Source: CBDBKE01 sp965218055
GTDB taxonomy: Bacteria > Acidobacteriota > Terriglobia > JAJPHL01 > JAPKYU01
Assembly (NCBI GenBank): GCA_965218055.1
Contig: CBDCKA010000001.1
Span: 558,001-622,000, forward strand
Direction: 5' to 3'
DNA: 64,000 nucleotides
Positions 27,964-36,554 of this stretch are shown here, in pieces. A program made the position numbers and the translations under genes. The first letter of the stretch is position 1; every line of letters begins with the position of its first letter. A model generated the notes under the pieces. The model was not told where the DNA came from. It did not search any database and saw only the letters and a list, made by a program, of their open reading frames with translations.

Positions 27964-28761
27964 TTACGCGACTAACGCATACCGTTTGGCGAATACCACA
28001 GGCGGCATGTTGAGCGCGGAGTGAATCCGCGTGTTGTTGTAGTCCCACAGGGTGCGGTAGATCTCCGCCACTAGCTCCCCCAGTGTTTTGAAGCGGTTCG
28101 GATCTCCCAGGTCAACCTTGAATTTGTCGTAGAACGATTCCTGGTATCCGTTCTCCCAAGGGCACCCCGGGCGGCTCCGTGAAATCACGATGCCGCATCC
28201 ATCAAGGATTTCAGTGAACGCCATCGCGTCATACTCCCTCCCGTTGTCGGAGTGGAATAGACCCGGGCGCGGATGATGGAGCAGGGCGTTGGAAAGCGCC
28301 TGAATGGTGAGCGCGGCTCCCTTTCTCACCGCAACCTGGATTCCCAGGATCCGGCGGGTGTAGAGATCGATCACGGTCGCCACATAGGCCTTCTTTCCGT
28401 GCTGCACGAACTCGGTGAAGTCCGTTGCCCAGATGTGGTTTGCATATGCGGGCATGAGCGCGAGCAGGAGGTTGGGATAGGTCCGGGAAACCTTGGATTT
28501 TCTCCATTTTCTGCCTCTCCTGCGGTAGGGCTTGATGCCAAACAGACGCATGACCCTCTGCGCCCGCTGGCGGCAGAGTCCCAGTGCCGTAGCAATTCGC
28601 CGGGAGCCGTAGGAGGGATGGATCTGCAGCTCTTCTTCCAGGCGGACCTTGAGGCGCCAGTCCTTCTCCTTCATTCTTGGGACGTAATACAGGCTCGCGC
28701 GGGATATGCCAAGGGCTCGGGCAAGCGCTGATTTGTTTCTTCCTTCGCTCAATTGTTTTTT
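27964..28761 (-). CDS. IS3-family transposase OrfB (catalytic domain)
   Basis: This is the DDE transposase part (about 265 residues from the frameshift). An HTH_21-type region (HPSYGSRRIATALG) is followed by the rve integrase core with catalytic D in WATDFTEF, D in FHSDNGREYDA and E in WENGYQESFYDKFK. It is read most likely only as an OrfAB fusion by -1 slippage at the A7 run 28756-28762. An ATG-like start upstream lies inside orfA in a shadow frame. Confidence 0.93.
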   Translation of the reverse strand, partial: KKQLSEGRNKSALARALGISRASLYYVPRMKEKDWRLKVRLEEELQIHPSYGSRRIATALGLCRQRAQRVMRLFGIKPYRRRGRKWRKSKVSRTYPNLLLALMPAYANHIWATDFTEFVQHGKKAYVATVIDLYTRRILGIQVAVRKGAALTIQALSNALLHHPRPGLFHSDNGREYDAMAFTEILDGCGIVISRSRPGCPWENGYQESFYDKFKVDLGDPNRFKTLGELVAEIYRTLWDYNNTRIHSALNMPPVVFAKRYALVA

Positions 28762-29009
28762 TGAGTCATGGAGAGCTTGAGCGTGATCTCGCCCACGAGT
28801 TCCAGGAGTTCTCTGTTCTGCTTCTGAAGTCGGGAGAACTCCGCCCAGGACGGGGCACCGGTTGCTCCTTTTACCATCCAACCATAGATGCTCCCTTCAG
28901 AAATACCGTGATCCTTGGCGGCCTTGGCCACCGAGATGCCTTCTTCCTTGACGCGGCGTAGGATATCGGCTTTTACGTCAGCTGCAATACGATGATGTTT
29001 TTTGTTCAT
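28749..29009 (-). CDS. IS3-family OrfA (helix-turn-helix)
   Basis: An 86-residue DNA-binding protein with HTH_Tnp_1 character (ADILRRVKEEGISVAKAAKDHGISEGSIYGW) followed by a leucine-rich coiled-coil (LQKQNRELLELVGEITLKLS). It ends 5 codons after an A-AAA-AAC slippery heptamer; slipping back one base joins it to orfB. Confidence 0.92.
   Translation of the reverse strand: MNKKHHRIAADVKADILRRVKEEGISVAKAAKDHGISEGSIYGWMVKGATGAPSWAEFSRLQKQNRELLELVGEITLKLSMTQKNN
28756..28762 (-). promoter_or_regulatory. Programmed -1 frameshift site of the IS
   Basis: Seven consecutive A on the minus strand followed by C. In the orfA frame this reads A AAA AAC, the slippery heptamer used by many IS3 elements. Tandem slippage by -1 places ribosomes in the orfB frame, and the orfA stop lies only a few codons on. 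Confidence 0.8.
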
Positions 29010-29066
29010 ATGACACCAGGGTAGTTAATTCCCAACCTCAGTGTCTAAATTACCCAGTCCAGGGCA

Positions 29067-29366
29067 GGCTTCGGGAGCAAGGCAGTCCGCATGCTGCGCG
29101 CAGGCATGGCTTATAACCCCAGCCCCAATGCGGCGCTTCCGGTGAAGTACTTCCGTGACGTGGACAGCGAAGGATATCGAGAGACGTGGAGCGAGGGTCT
29201 AAACATATTTCACAATCCAGATGCCCGGTATCCTCTGGATGACTATTTTTTTCCTCAGTGCATGAATCATCGGTTGAGGAACAATCAGGTCGTGCACAGC
29301 ATCCCTGAATTTCACCCATTTACCGCAGAGACCGTAATCTTGAGCCCGAAGCGTATTGAAGATTAA
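29067..29366 (+). pseudogene. C-terminal remnant of an unidentified protein
   Basis: Directly after the IS an open frame (ATG at 29091) encodes up to 91 residues ending in a stop at 29364-29366. It contains FRDVDSEGYRETWSEGLNIFHNPDARYPLD and HSIPEFHPFTAETVILSPK. The composition is protein-like (W, Y, H and F spaced regularly) and there is no start signal upstream, so it looks like the tail of a larger enzyme cut off by the IS. I do not recognise the family. It does not continue the ICMT-like protein. Confidence 0.5.
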
Positions 29367-29451
29367 AGTTTACACCTGGCTACTTCCACGGCGTAGTTCC
29401 GGGCCACGGCAGCAGCGGCATTCTGTTTATGTGTCATTCGACATTTCAACG

Positions 29452-29541
29452 CTATTTTCGAGCAGACGGCAAGAACTCCTTTCGCATTTTCGCTACCACA
29501 GTGAAGTGTGGATCGACACTCAGCCGTTTCTTTGATTTCAT
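29452..29541 (-). CDS. Candidate 29-residue small protein
   Basis: A short minus-strand frame beginning MKSKKRLSVDPHFTVVAKM and ending in SARK-stop. It is preceded by ggaggtga, 9 bases before the ATG, an excellent Shine-Dalgarno. The product would be basic. An alternative is the overlapping GTG frame 29363-29566 (67 residues), which lacks a comparable ribosome site. The surrounding 29367-29711 stretch holds no other gene I can see. Function unknown. Confidence 0.4.
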   Translation of the reverse strand: MKSKKRLSVDPHFTVVAKMRKEFLPSARK

Positions 29542-29711
29542 CTATTGCCGTCACCTCCTCAGGCACTTACGGCACTAGTGGGGTGACCACCCCCGCTGAC
29601 AAGCTGGTGGGACAGTCTCCAACTCACCGGCCAGGGCTGGTATCCCCAACCGACCCTTGATAAGCTTCTCTCGCGTGTTCAACTGTGTTGTTGTTTCGGT
29701 AAGAACTTGAG

Positions 29712-30476
29712 TTGAAAGTACGATTGGACAAACTGCTGGTGGAGCGCGGCCTGGCAGAAACTCGCCAGAAGGCGCAGGCAATGATCCTTGCGGGGGAGGT
29801 TCTGGTCAAAGAGCAGAAAGCCGAAAAGGCTGGCACGTTGGTGGAGGCTGACGCCCCGTTGCGCTTGCTGGCGGGTGGAACACCTTACGTCAGCCGCGGC
29901 GGGCTGAAGCTGGAGGCGGCGCTCGACTCCTTCGGCATCAGCGTGGCGGGCAGGGTCTGCCTGGACGTGGGCGCCTCCACCGGCGGATTCACCGACTGCC
30001 TGCTGCAGCAAGGCGCCACCTGCGTCTACGCGGTGGACGTCGGAGCCGGCCAACTGGATTGGCGGCTGCGCAGCGACCCGCGCGTCCGCCTACGCGAGAA
30101 GCTGAACGCCCGCCACCTTGCACCTGAAGACATCGGCGAGGGGGTGGATTTCGTCTCGGTGGACGTCTCGTTCATTTCTGCTACGCTCATCCTGCCCCGG
30201 CTGCCCGCCCTGCTGAAACAGGATGGGCAGGCGGTGGTGCTGGTGAAACCACAATTTGAGGTGGGTCGCGGACAGGTGGGCAAAGGCGGAATCGTGCGCG
30301 ACCCTCAACTCCACTCGGACTCGGTGGAAAAAGTGGCAGCGGCGGCCGAATCCGCAGGCATGATGGTGGTCGGGCAGATGCCCAGCCCCATCCCGGGCAG
30401 CGAAGGGAATCAGGAATTTCTGCTTGTTCTTCGTCACCGGGGCACCATGTCAGTCTTCAATGGTTCAATAGAATGA
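29712..30476 (+). CDS. tlyA: TlyA-family rRNA 2'-O-methyltransferase / hemolysin-like protein
   Basis: This 254-residue protein has an N-terminal S4 RNA-binding domain (VRLDKLLVERGLAETRQKAQAMILAGEVLV) and a FtsJ-type SAM methyltransferase domain (YVSRGGLKLEAAL, CLDVGASTGGFTDCLLQQGA). TlyA proteins methylate 16S and 23S rRNA at cytidines in Mycobacterium. The start is a TTG at 29712. The gene end overlaps the ATG of nadK (ATGA), and the tlyA-nadK pairing is common in bacteria. Confidence 0.93.
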   Translation: MKVRLDKLLVERGLAETRQKAQAMILAGEVLVKEQKAEKAGTLVEADAPLRLLAGGTPYVSRGGLKLEAALDSFGISVAGRVCLDVGASTGGFTDCLLQQGATCVYAVDVGAGQLDWRLRSDPRVRLREKLNARHLAPEDIGEGVDFVSVDVSFISATLILPRLPALLKQDGQAVVLVKPQFEVGRGQVGKGGIVRDPQLHSDSVEKVAAAAESAGMMVVGQMPSPIPGSEGNQEFLLVLRHRGTMSVFNGSIE

Positions 30477-31357
30477 AGACCGTCGGAATTATCTCTAAAC
30501 CGAAGCACCCGGAAGTTCGCCAGATTGTTCCGGCGCTGACCCGGTGGCTGGCCGAACGAAAGGTGTCGATGTTGGTGGACCGCGAGACCGCGGCCGCACT
30601 GGGCGACACCGCGGGCGGGCTGGAGAGGGAGGAACTGACCCGCCGCGTGGACCTGCTGGTGGTGCTGGGCGGCGATGGCACCCTGCTGGCCGCCGCCCGC
30701 GCTGTTCAGGACCGCGAACTGCCGGTGCTGGCTATCAACCTGGGTGACCTGGGCTTCCTGACCGCGGTCACACTGCCCGAGATGTACCCCGACCTGGAGC
30801 AGGTGCTGGCCGGCCGCTACGAAGTAGACCTGCGTCGCAAGTTGCTGGTGGAGGTCCGGCGGGGGGCCGGATCAGGCGCCGGCGAAAACGCGGGCGAAAT
30901 CGTTGGTGTCTACCACGCCCTGAACGATGCGGTGCTGAGCAAAGCCTCGCTGTCACGGATCCTGGACTTTGACGCGTTCGTGGACGGAGAGTTTGTTTCC
31001 AGCTACAAAGCCGACGGCTTGATCATCGCCAACCCCACCGGCTCCACCGCCTATTCGCTGTCGGCCGGCGGGCCCATCGTCCTGCCGGGGGTGGACGCTG
31101 TCCTCATCACCCCCATCGCCTCTCACACTTTGACCAACCGGCCGCTGGTGGTTCCAAGAAGTTCGGTCATTGAAGTCTGTGTGAAGTCAGCAGAGGGCGC
31201 CGCGTTCCTCACCGTGGACGGGCAGGTGGGCTTGGACATCCAGCAACAGGACCGTGTGCTCTGCCAGCCCTCTCCGCAGACGCTCCGCTTGGTGCGCCCG
31301 CCGGGCAAGAGCTACTTCGATGTGCTGCGCAACAAGCTGAAGTGGGGACAACGATGA
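30473..31357 (+). CDS. nadK: NAD kinase
   Basis: This enzyme phosphorylates NAD to NADP. In its 294 residues it carries the GGDGTLL motif (VVLGGDGTLLAAAR), the LNDAV segment and the C-terminal KADGLIIANPTGSTAYSLSAGGPIV motif that binds the nucleotide. The ATG overlaps the tlyA stop by 4 bases. The last 30 residues are variable. Confidence 0.95.
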   Translation: MKTVGIISKPKHPEVRQIVPALTRWLAERKVSMLVDRETAAALGDTAGGLEREELTRRVDLLVVLGGDGTLLAAARAVQDRELPVLAINLGDLGFLTAVTLPEMYPDLEQVLAGRYEVDLRRKLLVEVRRGAGSGAGENAGEIVGVYHALNDAVLSKASLSRILDFDAFVDGEFVSSYKADGLIIANPTGSTAYSLSAGGPIVLPGVDAVLITPIASHTLTNRPLVVPRSSVIEVCVKSAEGAAFLTVDGQVGLDIQQQDRVLCQPSPQTLRLVRPPGKSYFDVLRNKLKWGQR

Positions 31358-31448
31358 GCCGGTTCGGGATTCCAAAACTCGAAATCCACGCAGATAGTCA
31401 CAAATTCACAATCCAAGATTGGCAATCCCAGGCGGGTAGGCAGCAGCC

Positions 31449-32657
31449 GTGAAGCTGCCCCGACCGGGACTGACCGCTCAGATTCTGGCGGCCTTGGCGC
31501 TGGCAGTTCTGTTCGGCTGGCTGGCTCCAGGCCCGGCACGGGCCTGCAAGCCGCTGGGGGAGCTGTTCATCCGCCTAGTGCTGATGCTCGTGGCGCCGCT
31601 GGTATTCTCGATCCTCGTCGTGGGCGTGACCCGCTCGGGCGACTTCGGCCGGGTCAGCCGCTTGGGGCTGAAGACGCTGGCCTACTTCCTGCTGGCTACC
31701 ACACTCGCCATCCTGGTGGGGATCGGGATGGCGACAGTGCTGCGGCCGGGGTCGGGCGCCAATCTTGCAGCCGCCGGATTCGCTGCGCCAGTGGAATTCT
31801 TGAAGTCCCCTGACGCGCAACTTCCCTTCCCGCTGCGTCTAGTGCCCACCAGCGTCGTAGATGCGATGGCACGCGGCGACATCTTGCAAATCGTGGTGTT
31901 CTCGCTCCTGTTCGGGATCTCGCTGCTCGCCGTAGGCGAGCGGGGCAGGCCGGTGGCCACTTTTCTGGAAGGGCTGGCCGAGGTGATGTTTCGCTTCACC
32001 CACTACGTCATGTACTTTGCCCCCGTGGGTGTCTTCGGCGCAATGGCGGCCATAGTGGGCACGTTGGGCATCGGTGTGCTGCGTCCCTTTGCCGCCTTCG
32101 TAGGTGGGGTCCTGGCCGCCGAGATCCTGCTGCTGTTGGTCGTTTTCTATGCACTGGCGCGGCTGGCCACTGTTCCTTTCGCCACGTTTCTCCGGGCCGT
32201 GCGAGCTCCGGCGCTGATCGGCTTTTCCACAACCTCGAGCCCCACCGCCTTACCCAAGGCACTCGAGGTGTTGGAGCGATTGGGCGTGCGGCGCGGGGTG
32301 GCGGCGTTCGTTTTCCCCATAGGCTGCAGCTTCAACCTGGCCGGCTCCCACCTTTACCTGGCCTTCTCGGCCGTCTTCCTGGGGCAGGCATATGGCGTGG
32401 AGTTGGGCTGGGGCAAGCTTCTTATGCTGCTGTTGCTGCTCAACGTGACCGCCAAAGGAATCCCCAACGTTCCGCGCGGCTCACTGCTGGTACTGGCTGC
32501 GACGATCACGCCGCTGGGCATCCCGCTGGAGGGCATCCCTGTGCTGCTGGCCATTGACCAGATTCCCGACATGGTGCGCACCGTCGTCAACGTCACCGGG
32601 AATTGCCTGGCCTGCACGGTGGTGGACAAATGGGAGAAGGCAAAAACGGCGGTGTGA
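31449..32657 (+). CDS. Dicarboxylate/amino acid:cation symporter
   Basis: This DAACS-family sodium- or proton-coupled transporter of glutamate, aspartate or C4-dicarboxylates has 402 residues. Signatures are LGELFIRLVLMLVAPLVFSILVVGV, the serine-rich re-entrant loop FSTTSSPTALPKALEVLERLGV, the FNLAGSHLYLAFSAVF helix and the C-terminal DQIPDMVRTVVNVTGNCLACTVV segment. The GTG at 31449 is the only plausible start near the conserved N-terminus. It is preceded by 91 bp without a recognisable signal. Confidence 0.92.
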   Translation: MKLPRPGLTAQILAALALAVLFGWLAPGPARACKPLGELFIRLVLMLVAPLVFSILVVGVTRSGDFGRVSRLGLKTLAYFLLATTLAILVGIGMATVLRPGSGANLAAAGFAAPVEFLKSPDAQLPFPLRLVPTSVVDAMARGDILQIVVFSLLFGISLLAVGERGRPVATFLEGLAEVMFRFTHYVMYFAPVGVFGAMAAIVGTLGIGVLRPFAAFVGGVLAAEILLLLVVFYALARLATVPFATFLRAVRAPALIGFSTTSSPTALPKALEVLERLGVRRGVAAFVFPIGCSFNLAGSHLYLAFSAVFLGQAYGVELGWGKLLMLLLLLNVTAKGIPNVPRGSLLVLAATITPLGIPLEGIPVLLAIDQIPDMVRTVVNVTGNCLACTVVDKWEKAKTAV

Positions 32658-32672
32658 TGGAACGCCCGTAGC

Positions 32673-32691
32673 GGCAGGCTTTCAGCCTGCC
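32673..32691. repeat. Small intergenic hairpin
   Basis: An 8-bp perfect stem (ggcaggct / agcctgcc) with a 3-base loop lies 16 bp past the symporter stop. There is no T-run, so a Rho-independent terminator is not proven. The 121-bp convergent gap holds nothing else recognisable. Confidence 0.6.
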
Positions 32692-32778
32692 ACCTGCTGG
32701 AACACTCCCGCTGCTGTGTTCGCCGCTTGGCGGCCGGAAGGCCGACGCCACGTCGCCGTAGCCGGCGGGGCGGTTTTG

Positions 32779-33159
32779 TTACGCGGCCACCTCGCCCGCC
32801 AATCGCTGGATGGAAACGGAGAAAGTAAAGCGCGGAGTTAGATTGCCCTTACCCCAGCGGCTGACCGTCCAGTTGCCCCGCAGGAATTTGATTGCTGCCT
32901 GCTCACTCACATCCAGAATCAACTGGTGAGTGCCAACGTAGAATTTTTGCGGGAACGCCGTCAGCGGTTTGGCCTCCCAATTGACACCATCCTCCGAGCC
33001 CCCGACGGTGACGTCCAGGGACTGTTGCTCAATGATGCGTGTGATGTTCAGGGTGAGCAGAAGTTTGCCCCCCGCCGCGTCCTTCAGTTCGAGCGGCTCC
33101 CCTTCCCCGTTCGCTTCCACAGACTGTTCAGGGATCAGAAAAGTGTTGAGCATCGGCAA
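32779..33159 (-). CDS. Conserved-looking protein of unknown function
   Basis: A 126-residue soluble protein with alternating hydrophobic strands (KLLLTLNITRIIEQQSLDVTVGGSEDG; FYVGTHQLILDVS), suggesting a beta-sandwich, and no signal peptide or cysteines. It lies convergent to the symporter and 97 bp downstream of the GYD-domain gene on the same strand. No family recognised. Confidence 0.65.
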   Translation of the reverse strand: MPMLNTFLIPEQSVEANGEGEPLELKDAAGGKLLLTLNITRIIEQQSLDVTVGGSEDGVNWEAKPLTAFPQKFYVGTHQLILDVSEQAAIKFLRGNWTVSRWGKGNLTPRFTFSVSIQRLAGEVAA

Positions 33160-33256
33160 GAGATCTTACCACGGCCGACATATAAACCTGCTAGAGGCAC
33201 GAGCTAAGGGACGCGCCCGCTCCCCTGACCATCTCAGCTCGCTCCTGTGCCCGCCG

Positions 33257-33577
33257 TTATCCCCCCGGCGGACGGTACGCGGCGCTCTTCTTGGCAGCTT
33301 GGTCGAGTTCTTCAGCGCTGAGAAGGACCGTCGTCTTGATGCTGACCGCGCCGGCGGAAGTGACCGTCAGGGCCCCGGCAGCAGCACTCACATTGTCCGG
33401 GGCGTCCAGAATGACGAAAAGGTCGGGCTCACCGAAGGCGTAATAGAATGCTTCCAGCTTGCCGCCCACCGATTTCACCAACCCCTCAGCGGCTGCTCTT
33501 CGTTTGGAGCCACCTTCCTTCAATAGTCCCTTTGCGCCTTCAGCGGTATAGGAAACTTGATAGAGGTACTTCGGCAT
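33257..33577 (-). CDS. GYD-domain protein
   Basis: This 106-residue single-domain protein of the GYD superfamily (dimeric ferredoxin-like fold) has the hallmark YLYQVSYTAEGAKGLLKEGGSKRRAAAEGLVKSVGGKLEAFYYAFGEPDLFVILDAPD. Its role is not established in the family. It sits 97 bp upstream of the unknown protein and downstream of korB, and may be part of the same transcript. Confidence 0.88.
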   Translation of the reverse strand: MPKYLYQVSYTAEGAKGLLKEGGSKRRAAAEGLVKSVGGKLEAFYYAFGEPDLFVILDAPDNVSAAAGALTVTSAGAVSIKTTVLLSAEELDQAAKKSAAYRPPGG

Positions 33578-33620
33578 AGGATATCTCCTTCGCTTCGCTA
33601 GGGGAGACTTCCCCGCTTGA

Positions 33621-34502
33621 CTACACCAATTCCTGGACCAGACTGTCGAAGAGTTCCTTCTCCATCCCCAAGGGTTGTTTCACCAGCGGCCCCTGGCGGA
33701 GGACGGGCTCGGACTCTTCGTAGGTGGGCTGCTCGTCTTTGTAGAACAGACCGATGGGAATGCGATCGCCCCACTCAAAAGACTTCTCTAGGGCAGCGGG
33801 TACTTTGGAGGGATCGTAGCCTTCTTCCTTCTCCAGCTTGTAGCAGCGCTGTTTGAAGTAGGGGTAGGTGTTGATCTTGTTGTAGGTCACGCAGGGGCTG
33901 AAAGTGTCCACCAACGCGAAGCCCCGGTGCTGGATGCCGCCGGCAATCAGGTCGGCCATGTGGCCCGGGTCGCCCGAGAAAGCTCGGGAAATGTAGGTCG
34001 CGCCGGAGACCAGCGCCAGCGCGATTGGATTGATGGGCATCTCGACGTTGCCCCGCGGCGTGGACTTGGTGCGCATTTCCTTCATCGTGGTGGGCGAAGC
34101 CTGGCCGGTCGTGAGCCCGTAGATCTGGTTGTTCATCACCACGTAGGTCACGTCCAGGTTCCGCCGCATGGCGTGGATAAAGTGCCCGATGCCGATGCCG
34201 TAGCCGTCGCCGTCACCGCCGGTGATCACCACGTTCAAGTCGGTGTTGGCAAACTTGGCGCCGCTGGCCACAGCGACCGCCCGCCCGTGCAGGCTGTGCA
34301 CTCCGTAGGCGTGGATGTAGCCCGGCAGGTTGGAGGAGCAGCCAATTCCAGAAACGAGCAGCAGATCCTTGGGCTGCACTCCGGCTTTGGCGGCAGCCAT
34401 CTTGACCGCTTTCAGAACAGCAAAGTCGCCGCAACCGGGACACCAGTCCGGCTCCACCGGACCAGCGTAGGTTTGAATGGGCAGCTCCAGAATCGTAGCC
34501 AT
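33621..34502 (-). CDS. korB: 2-oxoacid:ferredoxin oxidoreductase, beta subunit
   Basis: This TPP-binding subunit works with korA to decarboxylate 2-oxoglutarate or another 2-oxoacid to acyl-CoA with reduction of ferredoxin. In 293 residues it shows WCPGCGDFAVLKA, GIGCSSNLPGY, HGRAVAVASGAKFANTDL and the TPP/magnesium motif GDGDGYGIG followed by the NNQIYGLTTGQ segment. The gene is 21 bp after korA. Confidence 0.94.
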   Translation of the reverse strand: MATILELPIQTYAGPVEPDWCPGCGDFAVLKAVKMAAAKAGVQPKDLLLVSGIGCSSNLPGYIHAYGVHSLHGRAVAVASGAKFANTDLNVVITGGDGDGYGIGIGHFIHAMRRNLDVTYVVMNNQIYGLTTGQASPTTMKEMRTKSTPRGNVEMPINPIALALVSGATYISRAFSGDPGHMADLIAGGIQHRGFALVDTFSPCVTYNKINTYPYFKQRCYKLEKEEGYDPSKVPAALEKSFEWGDRIPIGLFYKDEQPTYEESEPVLRQGPLVKQPLGMEKELFDSLVQELV

Positions 34503-34523
34503 GTTTTTACTTCGCCTCCAAAA

Positions 34524-36523
34524 TCAGTCGGCAGCCGCTGACGCGGCGGACTGATAGGAATAGGTAGCCCCGCTTTCCACTCCGATTTCCAGCTCGCCGC
34601 GCCGCTGACCCTCGTCGCGGGTCACCAGCTCGACGCGCCAGACCGGCTCCTGGCGCCCGTTGGCTCCCGCGCGAACGATGCCGCCCGGGCGCACGTTGGC
34701 GCTGAGGTGAGTGCGGATGTAGTGATAGGCGATCTCGCGCGCATCTTCCTCGCTGACGCTCAGGTCCAGCGGCTTGCCGGCCAGGATGCGCTGGACCTCG
34801 CGAACAACGAACAGCGGTTCGAAAGGCTCGCCGTCGTACCTACGGATGACGTCGCGCACTCCGTAACCGGTCTCGGCGCGCAGGTGCCGGGCGAACTGTC
34901 CGGTGAAGCTTGCCTCGACCACGACCGCGCACCGCGCCGGCTGGAGAATCTCCAGAACCTCCCGGCTGTGGAACGGGTGGATATACTTGATCGACAGGAG
35001 GCTGGCGCGGATGCCTGCTTCGGCCAGCAGCGGAATGGCATCCCGCACCACACCCTCGCTCGAACCCCAGGTGATCAGCGTGATGTCGGCATCGGCGGGA
35101 CCTTCCAGTTTCGGCGCGGGCAGGTCACTCGCGGCCGCCTCCATCTTTTTCATCCGACGCTCCATCACCTTGCGCCGGACCGGCGGGCTCGTGAACTCGT
35201 CGCTGATCAGAATGCCTTCCTCGTCATGGTCGTCGGTGCCCGCCACGTGTACGGTGTTGTTGGTTCCTGGCAACGCACGGGGTGCAACCCCGTCGGGCAC
35301 GTTCAAGGCGAAGCGCTTGTACTTCCCGTTCTCAGCCGGCCAGTCGGTCACCAGCGCACCACGCTCAATGGGCACGTCGGACCGCATCGCGTCAGGCTCG
35401 ATGGTCTCCGGGTGCTCGCTGAGCAGCAGGTCAGAGATGAGGTCACCGGCAGCTGGTACTTCTCAGCCAGATTGAACGCCTCCACAGCCGTGTCGAAACA
35501 GTCGGTGGTCGTGGTGGGGGCAATGATGACCCGCGGGTAATCGCCCTGCGAAGCGCCAAACACCTGGTTCAGGTCCGCCTGCTCGGTCTTGGTGGGAATC
35601 CCGGTCGAGGGCCCACCCCGCTGCACCTCGACGATCACCACCGGCGCCTCGATCATGCCCGCCTGCCCAATCCCCTCGGTCATCAGCGCGAAGCCGCCGC
35701 CCGAGGTGCCGCACATGGCCCGGACACCGGCGTAGCCGGCCCCCACTGCCATATTCACCACGGCCAGCTCATCCTCGCACTGCTTGACCACGATCCCGCA
35801 GCGGTCGGCGTGCGCCGCCATCCAGTGCAAGATGGAAGAGGCCGGGGTCATCGGGTAGGCCGCGTAAAACTTGCAGCCGGCTGTGGCCGCGCCCAGGGCC
35901 AGCGCCACGTTCCCGGTGATGAAGGGGCGCCGCAGGCGGGAGAAGTTCCAGTCGTACCCCAGCGGCACAAACCGCTCGCGCGCATAATCGTAGCCGACGC
36001 GCGCCAGCTTCACGTTCAGCTCAATCACCGCCGCGCCCTTGTGCTGGAAGGTGTCGTCGAGCACGCCCTCCAGGCTTTCAAACTCCAACCCGACCAAAAA
36101 CAGCAACGCCCCCAGCGCCACCGTGTTCTGCATCACCGGCTGCAGCTTGCCCAGGGGGCGGGCCAGCTCCCCAACCGGGATGGGCACTGGCAGTACCTGG
36201 TCGGCGAGCAGTTGGGCATCGCAGTGCAGCTTGTCGGAGTTAAACAACACGGCGCCGCCGGAATTCACTTCGGGGGCGTGGCGCTCGATGGTGTCCTGGT
36301 TCAGAGCGATCAGAGCATTCAAATGGTCGCCGTGCGAATTCAGTTTCTGCTCCCCCATCCGCACGCGCAGCCAGATGTGACCGCCACGAATAACGGACTG
36401 GTAGGAGTTGTATGCATAGAGGTGGAGCCCCAGGCGCGAAGCGGCCTTGGCCAGAGAATCGCCTGAGCTGGCCAGTCCGTCCCCGGCTGCTCCACCAATC
36501 CCGATAGTAACTTCGCGAGACAT
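34524..36523 (-). CDS. korA: 2-oxoacid:ferredoxin oxidoreductase, alpha subunit, frameshifted
   Basis: This gamma-alpha fused subunit should be about 666 residues. The N-terminal gamma domain begins REVTIGIGGAAGDGL (ATG at 36523); the pyrimidine-binding alpha domain follows (AAYPMTPASSILHWMAAH, GTSGGGFALMTEGIGQAGM). The frame breaks near 35440: the first frame reads EKYQLPV then goes out of frame, while the continuation LISDLLLSEHPETIEPDAMR lies one frame over and runs to the stop at 34524. Adding one base to the GG at 35441-35442 (CC on the minus strand) restores the frame. It is either a sequencing error or an inactivating mutation. Located between recR and korB. Confidence 0.88.
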
Positions 36524-36554
36524 ACACCCCCTTCGCAACCTCTGCTGCGGCGGG

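Larger units (their letters stand above)
27922..29066. mobile_element. IS3-family insertion sequence
   Basis: A complete-looking element of about 1.15 kb with orfA and orfB on the minus strand. The terminal inverted repeats are imperfect: GGACTG-5 bases-TTTAGACACTGA at 27928-27950, matched in reverse complement at 29038-29060. Outward extension to TG...CA gives 27922 and 29066; no target-site duplication is visible, so the outermost bases are uncertain. It splits or replaces the 3' part of the ICMT-like gene. Confidence 0.88.

Noticed and set aside
32658..32778. Rho-independent terminator in the symporter-unknown gene gap
   Set aside because: A hairpin is present but no T-run follows it on either strand.
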